This document shows, piece after piece, positions 1 to 6,149 of a stretch of 6,149 nt of DNA. This stretch comes from Sulfuricurvum sp. (GTDB lineage Bacteria; Campylobacterota; Campylobacteria; Campylobacterales; Sulfurimonadaceae). The position numbers and the translations under genes are program-made. The stretch is taken from contig DZBC01000130.1 in the NCBI GenBank assembly GCA_022729835.1, positions 1 through 6,149 on the forward strand, written 5' to 3'. The stretch's first letter is position 1. Each line of letters starts with the position of its first letter. Below the pieces are notes generated by a model that was not told where the DNA came from, ran no database searches, and saw only the letters and a list, made by a program, of their open reading frames with translations.

Positions 1-52
1 TGGGTGGCCGGATCAAAACGTCACGGGTGGCCGGATGGGTGCGTTTTTTGCA
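1..52. mobile_element. Probable end of an IS21-family insertion sequence (multiple terminal repeats)
   Basis: The 12-mer GGGTGGCCGGAT occurs at 2-13 and again at 25-36, a spacing of 23 bases, with a further GGGTG at 37-41. Read on the minus strand, the block begins TGCAAAAAACGCACCC at position 52 and then shows two CCGGCCACCC-type repeats. IS21-family elements typically start with TG, end with CA and carry several short repeats near each end, and GGCCACC-type repeats are common in them as I recall. I therefore infer that the element end lies at about 52/53 and that its istA/istB genes lie to the left, outside the window. No transposase sequence is visible, so the family call rests on the terminal repeats alone. 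A plain short tandem repeat inside the flanking gene is the alternative. Confidence 0.45.
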
Positions 53-457
53 CTGATCGATGTGATTGCTGAGTGTATGATTAAAATCTGCCGCAAAGCG
101 TGCCGTGACATTGGTATCTGAGTAGTCAAAAACAAGCATACCGTTTTTCGTGTGCTCGATGATACTACCGTCGCTATGCAGATAGGTCTCTTTGCACTCT
201 TGATAGCTTAGCGTTACCGCATCGGCATTGTGCGTATAGCTCACCGATCCGCCGCCGCTACACGCTTGCTCACTATTTGCCGTTAAAGTTTTGGCAGTTC
301 TTAACGTATCATGTAGCCATTTTTGCATACTCACCATTGTCGCACTGCGTTGCATCAGCTCTCTGTTGTTACTCTGGCTATAGGAAGTTGTCCCGTCCGT
401 ACATCCAACAAAAACAACCGCCGTACACAATAGCTTCATCATTAAATTCAGAAACAT
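1..457 (-). CDS. Small predicted lipoprotein of unknown function, 3' end missing and probably IS-disrupted
   Basis: A minus-strand reading frame opens with ATG at 457-455 and stays open to the left edge (152 codons visible). AAAGGG lies 6 bases upstream as a ribosome binding site. The N-terminus (MFLNLMMKLLCTAVVFVGC) is a short hydrophobic signal ending in a lipobox-like FVGC, so Cys19 would be lipid-modified and the protein anchored in a membrane, probably exported by Sec. ATG codons at 442 and 439 are alternative starts that would leave the lipobox intact. The mature part is Ser/Thr/Asn-rich, with Cys66 in CSGGGS, Cys88 in SYQECKE and a later DGSIIEHTKNGMLVFDYSD stretch. This pattern suggests a beta-rich domain, but I do not recognise a named family. 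If the IS junction is at 52/53, native sequence ends at Gln135 and the last visible residues (CKKRTHPATRDVLIRPP) are encoded by the element. It lies 82 bases beyond the kefB stop on the same strand, and its base composition looks more AT-rich than the neighbouring genes. Confidence 0.7.
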   Translation of the reverse strand, partial: MFLNLMMKLLCTAVVFVGCTDGTTSYSQSNNRELMQRSATMVSMQKWLHDTLRTAKTLTANSEQACSGGGSVSYTHNADAVTLSYQECKETYLHSDGSIIEHTKNGMLVFDYSDTNVTARFAADFNHTLSNHIDQCKKRTHPATRDVLIRPP

Positions 458-505
458 ATGAAACCCTTTAAAATAAATAGTAAATATTTTATCATAAAAA
501 TGATT

Positions 506-511
506 ATTATA
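506..511 (-). promoter_or_regulatory. Possible -10 box for the lipoprotein gene
   Basis: On the minus strand TATAAT occurs at 511-506 in the AT-rich gap between the kefB stop and the lipoprotein start, about 49 bases before the ATG at 457. A second candidate, TATGAT, is at 496-491. No -35 hexamer sits at a normal distance, though Campylobacterota housekeeping promoters often lack a clear one. AT-richness makes chance matches likely. Confidence 0.35.
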
Positions 512-539
512 GGTTTCGTTTCAAGATGAGGCGCAGCGT

Positions 540-2171
540 TTAGATCACAAAATCGCTGCCGCGCATCGGGCAGCTCTTGACCTGCTCAACAAGGACATGG
601 CTGACGATGCGCTTGCTGTCCACTACAACCCCGATCTGCATCGCTTCAAACGCGAGCTTCTCTTCAAGCGTCATCACCTTTACAATCACCTTCACCTTGT
701 GGGCATAGGGCTTCAGCGCTTCGCAGATCAGACGGGTTTTTTCAAAATTTTCCAGCGTGATAATCACCGCCGCCGCATTCTCTACATGTAAGGCATCGAT
801 CACCGATGGTTTAGACATATCGGCATAAAACGTACTTCTGCCTTCGTCTTTGGCCCGTTTGGCGTGCTTGTAAGAGTTATCCACGATCACATACTCCGCC
901 CCCAATGTGTCGAGTTCCTTGGAGACAAACTTACCCACGATGGAGTAGCCACATACGACGATATGGTTACGCAGCTCTGCTAAATGCTCAAATCGGTTAT
1001 CAAAGGTCGGCTCTCCGAGCCATTTAATAACGAGCGCATCGGTGCGGGCGATCATAAAAGGGGTGAGCATCAGCGACACGACAGTAGAAAGCACCAATAT
1101 CTCGATCACCTCCGGTTCGATCAAGGCTGCGTGCCCTGCCAGTGCAAAAATCGCAAAAGAGAACTCCCCGATCTGAGCTAGGGCCAAAGCCGCTTTGAGC
1201 GCTGTATCGCGCTTGGAGGTGAGTGCAACAACAGCAAAGATAATCACGCTTTTAACCACAAAAACCACTGTGATGAGCAAAAGAATCTGATGAATGTGCG
1301 TGATGAAAAAGGCCAGGTTGATCTTCATCCCCACAGTCACAAAAAAGAGCCCCAGTAGCAAGTCTTTAAACGGCGCAATATCGGCTTCTACCTTGTGATG
1401 GTACTTCGTCTCTGCAATGATCATCCCCGCCACAAACGCCCCCAGCGAATAGGTAAAGCCCATCTCATGCGCAAAGAGCGACGAAGCCATCAGTATGACC
1501 AGAACCGAACCGATAAAAAACTCCTCAATGTTACTTTCGGCGGAGAAATGTAGCAGCCATGTCATGGCCGATTTACCGACAATAAAGAGCAGCAACAAGA
1601 GTAACACGGCACTCCAAAACGTATCAAAAAGCACTCTGGAAAAATCGATCTCTCCGGCACTAAGAAACCCGATCAGTAGCAAAATGGGAATCACGGCAAG
1701 GTCTTGAAAAATCAAAATACCCGTCGCACGCTGTCCATAGGGCTGCTGAATCTGCTTGGAGCTTTTGAGATAGCTCAGCACCACCGCCGTCGATGAGAGC
1801 GAGAGCGAAAGCGCAATGATGATCGACGCGGCAAAATCGATCCCGAAACCGTAATACGCCACCGCGAAAAAGACGCCGGCACTCAGTACCACCTGCGCAA
1901 ACCCGTTGGCAAAGACCTCGACCTTCATGCTGCGCATCTTCTCAAGCGAAATCTCCAGTCCGATGGTGAACATCAAAAAGACGATCCCAAACTCCGCCAT
2001 CGTCTCAAGCAGATGGGAATCTGCAACACGATGCAGATCAAACGCGTAGGTGATAACGGTACCCGTGAAGATATAGCCGATAATCTGCGAAATCCCAAGC
2101 CTGCGCAACACAAGGTTAATGACAACGGAGAGTGCCAGTGCGGCTACTGCGTAATGCAGCGTCGATTCCAT
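540..2171 (-). CDS. KefB/KefC-type monovalent cation:proton antiporter (CPA2) with RCK/TrkA-N domain
   Basis: This is an inner-membrane protein predicted to exchange K+ or Na+ for H+, for pH and potassium homeostasis. Residues 4-378 form a Na+/H+-exchanger domain with about a dozen hydrophobic segments. Family motifs seen are SSTAVV (126-131), QDLAVIP (156-162), GAFVAG (244-249), PFKDLLLGLFFVTVGM (267-282) and QIGEFSF (333-339). Residues 403-520 form a Rossmann-type TrkA-N domain: HIVVCGYSIVG, then an acidic residue (Asp431) ending the second strand, as expected for nucleotide binding. I start the gene at ATG 2171 (543 residues), because AAAGGGG lies just upstream. An in-frame GTG at 2198 directly follows the TATAAT box and so would fall upstream of the likely transcript start. 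The protein is shorter than E. coli KefC (about 620 residues), and no KefF/KefG-like partner is in the window. The substrate ion and any glutathione gating cannot be read from the sequence. Confidence 0.9.
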   Translation of the reverse strand: MESTLHYAVAALALSVVINLVLRRLGISQIIGYIFTGTVITYAFDLHRVADSHLLETMAEFGIVFLMFTIGLEISLEKMRSMKVEVFANGFAQVVLSAGVFFAVAYYGFGIDFAASIIIALSLSLSSTAVVLSYLKSSKQIQQPYGQRATGILIFQDLAVIPILLLIGFLSAGEIDFSRVLFDTFWSAVLLLLLLFIVGKSAMTWLLHFSAESNIEEFFIGSVLVILMASSLFAHEMGFTYSLGAFVAGMIIAETKYHHKVEADIAPFKDLLLGLFFVTVGMKINLAFFITHIHQILLLITVVFVVKSVIIFAVVALTSKRDTALKAALALAQIGEFSFAIFALAGHAALIEPEVIEILVLSTVVSLMLTPFMIARTDALVIKWLGEPTFDNRFEHLAELRNHIVVCGYSIVGKFVSKELDTLGAEYVIVDNSYKHAKRAKDEGRSTFYADMSKPSVIDALHVENAAAVIITLENFEKTRLICEALKPYAHKVKVIVKVMTLEEKLAFEAMQIGVVVDSKRIVSHVLVEQVKSCPMRGSDFVI

Positions 2172-2198
2172 AAGACCCCTTTGCGGCTTTTTTGGCAC

Positions 2199-2204
2199 AT
2201 TATA
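2199..2204 (-). promoter_or_regulatory. -10 box of the kefB-like gene
   Basis: The minus strand reads GGCTATAATGTG, a perfect TATAAT at 2204-2199. It predicts a transcript start near 2192 and a leader of about 20 bases ending in AAAGGGGTCTT before ATG 2171. No convincing -35 hexamer lies 16-18 bases upstream, where the sequence is AT-rich (GGTTAAAAAT). The position relative to the start codon makes this more than a chance match. Confidence 0.55.
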
Positions 2205-2238
2205 GCCATTGTAGGCCTATATTTTTAACCCAAATCTG

Positions 2239-2263
2239 GATCAAAAATGCCCTCTTTTTGATC
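2239..2263. repeat. Perfect 9-bp inverted repeat in the kefB-pyrG divergent region
   Basis: GATCAAAAA (2239-2247) and TTTTTGATC (2255-2263) are exact reverse complements separated by TGCCCTC. The element lies about 35 bases upstream of the kefB -10 box and about 75 bases upstream of the pyrG -10 box. It is therefore upstream of both predicted transcript starts and would act as DNA, for example as an operator for a dimeric regulator. The protein that might bind it is unknown. Confidence 0.5.
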
Positions 2264-2305
2264 TGCGTTTGTTTCGTGTTTTGAGAAGAGGATTTTGCCG
2301 TATTG

Positions 2306-2336
2306 GCCCACTTTATCGGCGGCTTAGCCAGTGGGC
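2306..2336. repeat. 7-bp inverted repeat abutting the pyrG promoter
   Basis: GCCCACT (2306-2312) and AGTGGGC (2330-2336) are exact reverse complements 17 bases apart. A smaller palindrome, GGCTTAGCC (2321-2329), lies between them. The right arm ends two bases before the predicted pyrG TATAAT, in the spacer where a repressor would block RNA polymerase. The operator role is inference. Confidence 0.35.
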
Positions 2337-2338
2337 GC

Positions 2339-2344
2339 TATAAT
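2339..2344 (+). promoter_or_regulatory. -10 box of the pyrG-recJ transcript
   Basis: GCGCTATAATCGC holds a perfect TATAAT, predicting a transcript start near 2351 and a leader of about 47 bases before the pyrG ATG at 2398. A clear -35 hexamer is missing. The leader can form a small hairpin, CAGGC (2358-2362) with GCCTG (2372-2376), which ends before the ribosome binding site and so should not hide it. No run of U residues follows it. Confidence 0.55.
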
Positions 2345-2397
2345 CGCAACATTTTAACAGGCGCAGGTGAAGCCTGATGCAAAGGGCAGGGCAACAC

Positions 2398-4026
2398 ATG
2401 ACCAAATACATCTTCGTTACAGGCGGCGTTCTGAGTTCACTGGGCAAAGGAATCACGGCGGCAAGCATCGGAACCTTACTCAAACATGCCGGCAGAAACG
2501 TTGGTATGCTCAAGATTGACCCCTACATCAACGTCGATCCGGGCACCATGAGTCCACTAGAACACGGTGAGGTCTTCGTGACCAAAGACGGCGCAGAAAC
2601 CGACCTCGACATCGGCAACTACGAACGCTTTCTCGACACCTCCTACCTGCGCACGGCCAACTTCACGACCGGTCAAGTCTATCAGTCGGTCATCGAGCGC
2701 GAACGTGCGGGCGGCTATTTGGGCCAGACCATTCAAGTGGTGCCGCACATTGTCGGCGAAATCGTCGATCGTATCAAGGCGGCAGGAGAGAGCCACGATC
2801 TGCTGGTGGTTGAACTTGGCGGCACGGTTGGTGATATCGAAGGACTCCCCTACATGGAGGCCATCCGCCAGATGAAGCACGACGAAGAGGTGGCAGGTGC
2901 TTATTTCATACATGTAACGCTCATTCCCTTCATCAAAGCGGCCGGTGAGCTCAAATCCAAACCGACCCAACACTCCGTCCAAGAGCTGCGCCGCATCGGG
3001 ATCACCCCGCAGATGCTCATCGCACGCAGCGAAATTCCCATGCCCAAAACCTTCAAAAAAAAGCTCGCCCTCTCCTGCGACATCGCCCAAGACTGCGTCA
3101 TTGAAGCGCTTGACGCGCCGAGCATCTACGCCGTGCCAATGATGTTTTTGCAACAGAACATTTTAGGCCCCATCGCCAAAGAGCTCTCATTAGGAGAGCT
3201 ACAACCCAATATGGAGCAGTGGGATTCACTCGTAAAAAAAATCGTCTCCCCCCAAAAGCGCGTCACCATCGGCTTTGTCGGCAAATACCTTGAGCTTAAA
3301 GAGTCCTACAAATCCCTCACCGAAGCACTGATCCACGCCGGAGCCCACCTCGATACCCGTGTAGATATCTGCTGGGTAGACAGCGAAGAGATCGAATCAC
3401 GCGGCGCCGAAGTGCTGCTACGCGACAGCGACTCGGTGCTCGTAGCCGGCGGATTCGGCGCGCGCGGCGTCGAGGGCAAGATCAAAGCCATCGAATACGC
3501 CAGAACCCGCCGCGTTCCCTACCTTGGCATCTGCTTGGGTATGCAACTCACACTTGTTGAATTCGCACGCAATGTTCTGGGCTTTCAAGACGCCAACTCC
3601 GTCGAGTTCAACGAGCAAACTGACCACCCCATGATCTACCTTATCGACGCCTTTATCAACCAATCGGGCATGAAAGAGCTGCGCACCCACGAATCCCCCA
3701 TGGGCGGCACAATGCGTCTGGGCGAATACCCCTGCGAAACCAAACCCGGCTCACACCTTGCACGGGCTTATGGAAGCGCAAACACCATTTACGAGCGCCA
3801 CCGCCACCGCTACGAAGCCAATCCTACCTATCGCGAAGCGCTCGAAAAGGCGGGCATGGTCGTCACCGGTGAGTCCAAAGGGCTGATCGAAGCGGTCGAA
3901 ATCATCGATCACCCTTGGTTTTTGGGCGTACAGTTTCACCCTGAGTTCACCTCACGCCTGCAAACCCCAAATCCTGCTATCTTGGCCTTTGTCAAAGCGA
4001 CCCAAAACCATGTCGAAAGGTCTTGA
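2398..4026 (+). CDS. pyrG: CTP synthase (glutamine-hydrolysing)
   Basis: A cytoplasmic enzyme that converts UTP, ATP and glutamine to CTP, the last step of de novo pyrimidine nucleotide synthesis. The N-terminal amidoligase domain (about 1-266) has the P-loop-like GGVLSSLGKG (9-18), TDLDIGNYERF with the probable Mg ligand Asp71, and ELGGTVGDIEG with Glu139. The C-terminal class I glutamine amidotransferase domain (about 290-535) has the oxyanion-hole GGFG (351-354), the nucleophile Cys379 in GICLGMQ, and His514/Glu516 in GVQFHPEF. The catalytic set is complete, and the 542 residues match the usual length of about 545. I use ATG 2398 because the family begins MTKYIFVTGG and CAGGG lies 6 bases upstream. 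ATG 2377 would add seven residues that are not part of the family. It overlaps recJ by 17 bases and probably shares its transcript. Confidence 0.98.
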   Translation: MTKYIFVTGGVLSSLGKGITAASIGTLLKHAGRNVGMLKIDPYINVDPGTMSPLEHGEVFVTKDGAETDLDIGNYERFLDTSYLRTANFTTGQVYQSVIERERAGGYLGQTIQVVPHIVGEIVDRIKAAGESHDLLVVELGGTVGDIEGLPYMEAIRQMKHDEEVAGAYFIHVTLIPFIKAAGELKSKPTQHSVQELRRIGITPQMLIARSEIPMPKTFKKKLALSCDIAQDCVIEALDAPSIYAVPMMFLQQNILGPIAKELSLGELQPNMEQWDSLVKKIVSPQKRVTIGFVGKYLELKESYKSLTEALIHAGAHLDTRVDICWVDSEEIESRGAEVLLRDSDSVLVAGGFGARGVEGKIKAIEYARTRRVPYLGICLGMQLTLVEFARNVLGFQDANSVEFNEQTDHPMIYLIDAFINQSGMKELRTHESPMGGTMRLGEYPCETKPGSHLARAYGSANTIYERHRHRYEANPTYREALEKAGMVVTGESKGLIEAVEIIDHPWFLGVQFHPEFTSRLQTPNPAILAFVKATQNHVERS

Positions 4027-5617
4027 CGTTCCGCTGCTTAGTAAACAGCGGCTGATCGAAACTTTGTCACGTCGCTTCGAACATCATCGTGACTGCACGC
4101 TCTCTGATATTCCCAACCCTTCCTTGCTACACGATGCCGACCGAGCGGCGCAGCGTTTGTGTGATGCCATCACCAAAAGAGAGCGCATCGTTTTGGTGGG
4201 TGATTACGATGTTGACGGCGTCACCTCCACAGCGCTGTGCGTCCTCTTTTTTCGAGAAATCGGATATCCGCTTGAGGCCATCATCCCCAACCGCTTTAGC
4301 GACGGCTACGGCGTTTCGCCCAAAATCCTTGAGCGCATCGATGCCCATCTGATCTTCACCGTCGATAACGGTATCACCGCCATCGAAGCGGCGCAGGTCT
4401 GCAAGCAGCGCGGCATCGATCTGATCATCACCGACCACCACACGCCCTCACTCTGTCTGCCCGAAGCCTACGCCATTGTCAACCCCAGATTGCCGCAGTG
4501 CACCTACCCTTTCAAAGAGATCTGCGGGGCGCAGGTGGCATGGCTACTCATGGGGTTGCTCAAACAGAAACTGGGCCTCAAAATCGACATGAGCCAATAC
4601 CTTGAACTCGTTGCGCTGGCAGTGGTCGCCGATGTAATGCCACTCGTGGGCATCAACCGCACCATCGTGCAATCAGGTCTGCGGCAAATGATGCAAAGCC
4701 ACCGCCCATCTTCTCTGATAATCCGTGAATTTCTGGGCAAAAGCCGCATCAGCTCTGAGGATATCGGCTTTCAGATTGCCCCACGCCTCAACTCCGCCGG
4801 ACGTATGGAAGAGGCGAGTATCGCCCTTGATTTTCTCATCGCCACCAGCACAGAAGAGGCATACCGGCACTTCGAACATCTCAGCCGACTCAACGACGAG
4901 CGCAAGATGACGGAAGCGCAAACAACCGAAGAGGCCGCCTTACATGTAAAGGCTGACGAGCGGATTATCGTCGTCGCAGGAGAAGGGTGGCATGAGGGGG
5001 TTGTTGGTATCATCGCGGCGCGGCTGGTACAGCAGTTTGGACGTCCCGCCGTCGTGCTCTCTATCGAAGGGGACCGCGCCAAAGGGAGTGCGCGTTCTTT
5101 GGGTGATGTCGATATTTTTGAATTGATCAAGACGCAAGAACCGCTGCTACAAAAGTTTGGCGGACACAAAATGGCCGCCGGATTGAGTCTACATGTAGCG
5201 CACATCGAAGCGTTTCAAGAGGGGATCAATACCGCTGCCGCAGCGCTGCCCGCTCAAGCTTTCATACCGATTGAAGAGATTGTAGGTGCGATTGAAGAGG
5301 ATGCGATTGATTTTGAACTGCTCGATATCTTAGAGCGCTTCGAGCCTTACGGCGAAGCCAATCCACGCCCCAGATTTCTCGCCAAAGATGCCGAAGTGCT
5401 CAGCATCAAACTCTTTGGAAGCGACCGCAACCACAGCCGCGTAAGCCTACGCTTCACACCTATGGCCCGTCAAAGCCACGATCTACTCGCCTTCAAAGAG
5501 GTGCTCAGCGTGCCACAAAACCGACGCATGACCTGCAGCTATACCGTCAACAAAAACGAATACAACGGCAAGGTCTCCATCCAGCTCATGATCGAGCGGA
5601 TTTACGCCTCTTCGTAA
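4010..5617 (+). CDS. recJ: Single-stranded-DNA-specific 5'-3' exonuclease RecJ
   Basis: A cytoplasmic DHH-family nuclease that degrades single-stranded DNA 5' to 3' in recombination (RecF pathway), mismatch repair and base excision repair. The metal-binding motifs of the DHH domain are all visible: GDYDVDG (Asp65, Asp67, Asp69), FTVDNG (Asp119), TDHH (Asp142-His144) and VVADVMPL (Asp208). The DHHA1 domain follows, with GEGWHEGVVGIIAARL, KGSARS (358-363) and GGHKMAAG (384-391). A C-terminal OB-like domain begins around FEPYGEANPRPRF. At 535 residues it is slightly shorter than E. coli RecJ (577), as expected for this group. ATG 4010 is the best start. An in-frame TTG at 3989 is possible, but neither has a good ribosome binding site, which fits translational coupling to pyrG through the 17-base overlap. 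Its 3' end overlaps the opposing VOC gene by 16 bases. All catalytic residues are present, so it should be active. Confidence 0.96.
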   Translation: MSKGLDVPLLSKQRLIETLSRRFEHHRDCTLSDIPNPSLLHDADRAAQRLCDAITKRERIVLVGDYDVDGVTSTALCVLFFREIGYPLEAIIPNRFSDGYGVSPKILERIDAHLIFTVDNGITAIEAAQVCKQRGIDLIITDHHTPSLCLPEAYAIVNPRLPQCTYPFKEICGAQVAWLLMGLLKQKLGLKIDMSQYLELVALAVVADVMPLVGINRTIVQSGLRQMMQSHRPSSLIIREFLGKSRISSEDIGFQIAPRLNSAGRMEEASIALDFLIATSTEEAYRHFEHLSRLNDERKMTEAQTTEEAALHVKADERIIVVAGEGWHEGVVGIIAARLVQQFGRPAVVLSIEGDRAKGSARSLGDVDIFELIKTQEPLLQKFGGHKMAAGLSLHVAHIEAFQEGINTAAAALPAQAFIPIEEIVGAIEEDAIDFELLDILERFEPYGEANPRPRFLAKDAEVLSIKLFGSDRNHSRVSLRFTPMARQSHDLLAFKEVLSVPQNRRMTCSYTVNKNEYNGKVSIQLMIERIYASS

Positions 5618-5627
5618 AGCTCGATCA
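5589..5627. terminator. Hairpin-forming inverted repeat at the convergent recJ/VOC ends
   Basis: TGATCGAGC (5589-5597) pairs with GCTCGATCA (5619-5627), and TTTACG (5601-5606) pairs with CGTAAA (5613-5618). The result is a 15-bp stem with a 3-base bulge (GGA) and a 6-base loop (CCTCTT). It contains both stop codons: recJ TAA at 5615-5617 and, on the minus strand, the VOC-gene TAA at 5604-5602. Its position between converging genes suggests a two-way transcription stop, but neither strand has a T-run after the stem, so it is not a standard intrinsic terminator. Confidence 0.45.
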
Positions 5628-6149
5628 GTAAGAAGTGCGCCCCTTGAGGATCGGTAGCGACCGCAAAATCGCCTACTCCTTCGACAAACATGACATCCGA
5701 AACCACGCTACCACCAAGCTGTTCTAGTCGATCAATCATCTCGTCTAAATCATCAACCTGTATATAGATCGCCCAGTGCGGCAACACACCTTCCCATTCG
5801 TCTTGAATTTCAAGCATACCGCCAATGGCCACGCCCTCTTTGCGAAACTGGGTGTAGGAGAACTCTTCATCACTCACCAAACCGTTCTGAGCTTCCCAGC
5901 CAAAGAGCGCTTCGTAAAAGGGTGAAGCGTTTTGAGTATCGAAGACATACAGCTCATTCCAGCCAATGGTATTGGCCTCCGCCATCCGCACCGAACGGGG
6001 TGATAGAGACTCCCACAGAGCCAAAAATGCGCCCTCGGGATCTTCAACCAGTGCCATTTTCCCCTCTTCACCAATCTCGAACGGCTCCATCACCACATCG
6101 CCACCCAGCTCAACAGCGCGCGCACATACCGCGTCAATCTCCTCTACCG
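5602..6149 (-). CDS. Two-domain VOC (glyoxalase/bleomycin resistance-like) protein, N-terminus outside the window
   Basis: The frame is open from the right edge (no start needed inside the window) to a TAA at 5604-5602, giving 181 visible residues. A GTG at 6096 is not the start, because the residues before it (VEEIDAVCARAVELGGD) continue a typical VOC domain. The visible part holds the tail of a first VOC domain (VVMEPFEIGEEGKMALVEDPEGAFLALW, up to about residue 45) and a whole second one (about 60-180): NELYVFD, FYEALFGW, HWAIYIQVDD, then LEQLGGSVV and TDPQGAHFLLIE. VOC proteins are small cytoplasmic metalloenzymes or ligand-binding proteins. In the second domain, the usual metal positions appear as Glu (residues 65 and 176) and no clear His ligand is visible, so the substrate and even enzyme activity are uncertain. 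It converges on recJ, overlapping it by 16 bases. Confidence 0.85.
   Translation of the reverse strand, partial: VEEIDAVCARAVELGGDVVMEPFEIGEEGKMALVEDPEGAFLALWESLSPRSVRMAEANTIGWNELYVFDTQNASPFYEALFGWEAQNGLVSDEEFSYTQFRKEGVAIGGMLEIQDEWEGVLPHWAIYIQVDDLDEMIDRLEQLGGSVVSDVMFVEGVGDFAVATDPQGAHFLLIELYEEA

Noticed and set aside
1..60. CRISPR array, because of the repeated 12-mer at the left edge
   Set aside because: There are only two copies at 23-base spacing, leaving an 11-base gap, too short for CRISPR repeats and spacers.
277..471. Plus-strand open frame of 64 codons opposite the lipoprotein gene
   Set aside because: It has no family signature. The opposite strand has a good ribosome binding site, signal peptide and lipobox.
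491..511. AT-rich dyad (ATCAT-AAAA-ATGAT) with partial similarity to a Fur box in the gap upstream of the lipoprotein gene
   Set aside because: Only about 12 of 19 positions match the classical Fur consensus, which is weak in DNA this AT-rich, and the stem is only five A/T-heavy pairs.
531..564. Hairpin GCAGCG (533-538) with CGCTGC (554-559) spanning the kefB stop, considered as a terminator
   Set aside because: Only six perfect pairs with a 15-base loop, no T-run follows on the minus strand, and it lies partly within coding sequence.
2377..2397. Upstream in-frame ATG for pyrG adding seven residues
   Set aside because: CTP synthases begin at MTKYIFVTGG, and the ribosome binding site CAGGG is placed for ATG 2398.
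2557..3153. Minus-strand open frame of 198 codons opposite pyrG
   Set aside because: It lies wholly inside pyrG, whose protein matches CTP synthase over its full length. The antisense frame has no recognisable domain and reflects codon bias.

Overview
The window most likely comes from a member of the Campylobacterota (formerly Epsilonproteobacteria) with roughly half G+C content. The main reason is the adjacent pyrG-recJ pair, an order I recall from Campylobacter and Helicobacter genomes, together with the character of the RecJ and KefB-like proteins. The genus cannot be read from the sequence.

Layout, left to right. Positions 1-52 hold two copies of a 12-base repeat and look like the end of an IS21-type insertion sequence. 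This appears to cut into a minus-strand gene for a small lipoprotein (start at 457), which runs off the left edge. Next, also on the minus strand, is a KefB/KefC-type monovalent cation:proton antiporter with a C-terminal nucleotide-binding RCK (TrkA-N) domain (2171-540). A roughly 225-base divergent control region (2172-2397) separates it from the plus-strand pair pyrG (CTP synthase, 2398-4026) and recJ (single-strand DNA exonuclease, 4010-5617), which overlap by 17 bases. On the right, a minus-strand two-domain VOC/glyoxalase-like protein enters from beyond the window edge and ends at 5602, overlapping the end of recJ tail to tail by 16 bases.

The core genes are ordinary housekeeping functions: pyrimidine nucleotide synthesis, DNA repair and ion homeostasis. 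pyrG and recJ probably share one transcript from the TATAAT promoter at 2339-2344. kefB has its own TATAAT at 2204-2199.

No complete new multi-gene system is visible. The points worth a second look are the probable IS junction in the lipoprotein gene, the palindromic octamer TACATGTA occurring four times, a long inverted repeat carrying both stop codons at the recJ/VOC junction, and two inverted repeats in the kefB-pyrG control region.
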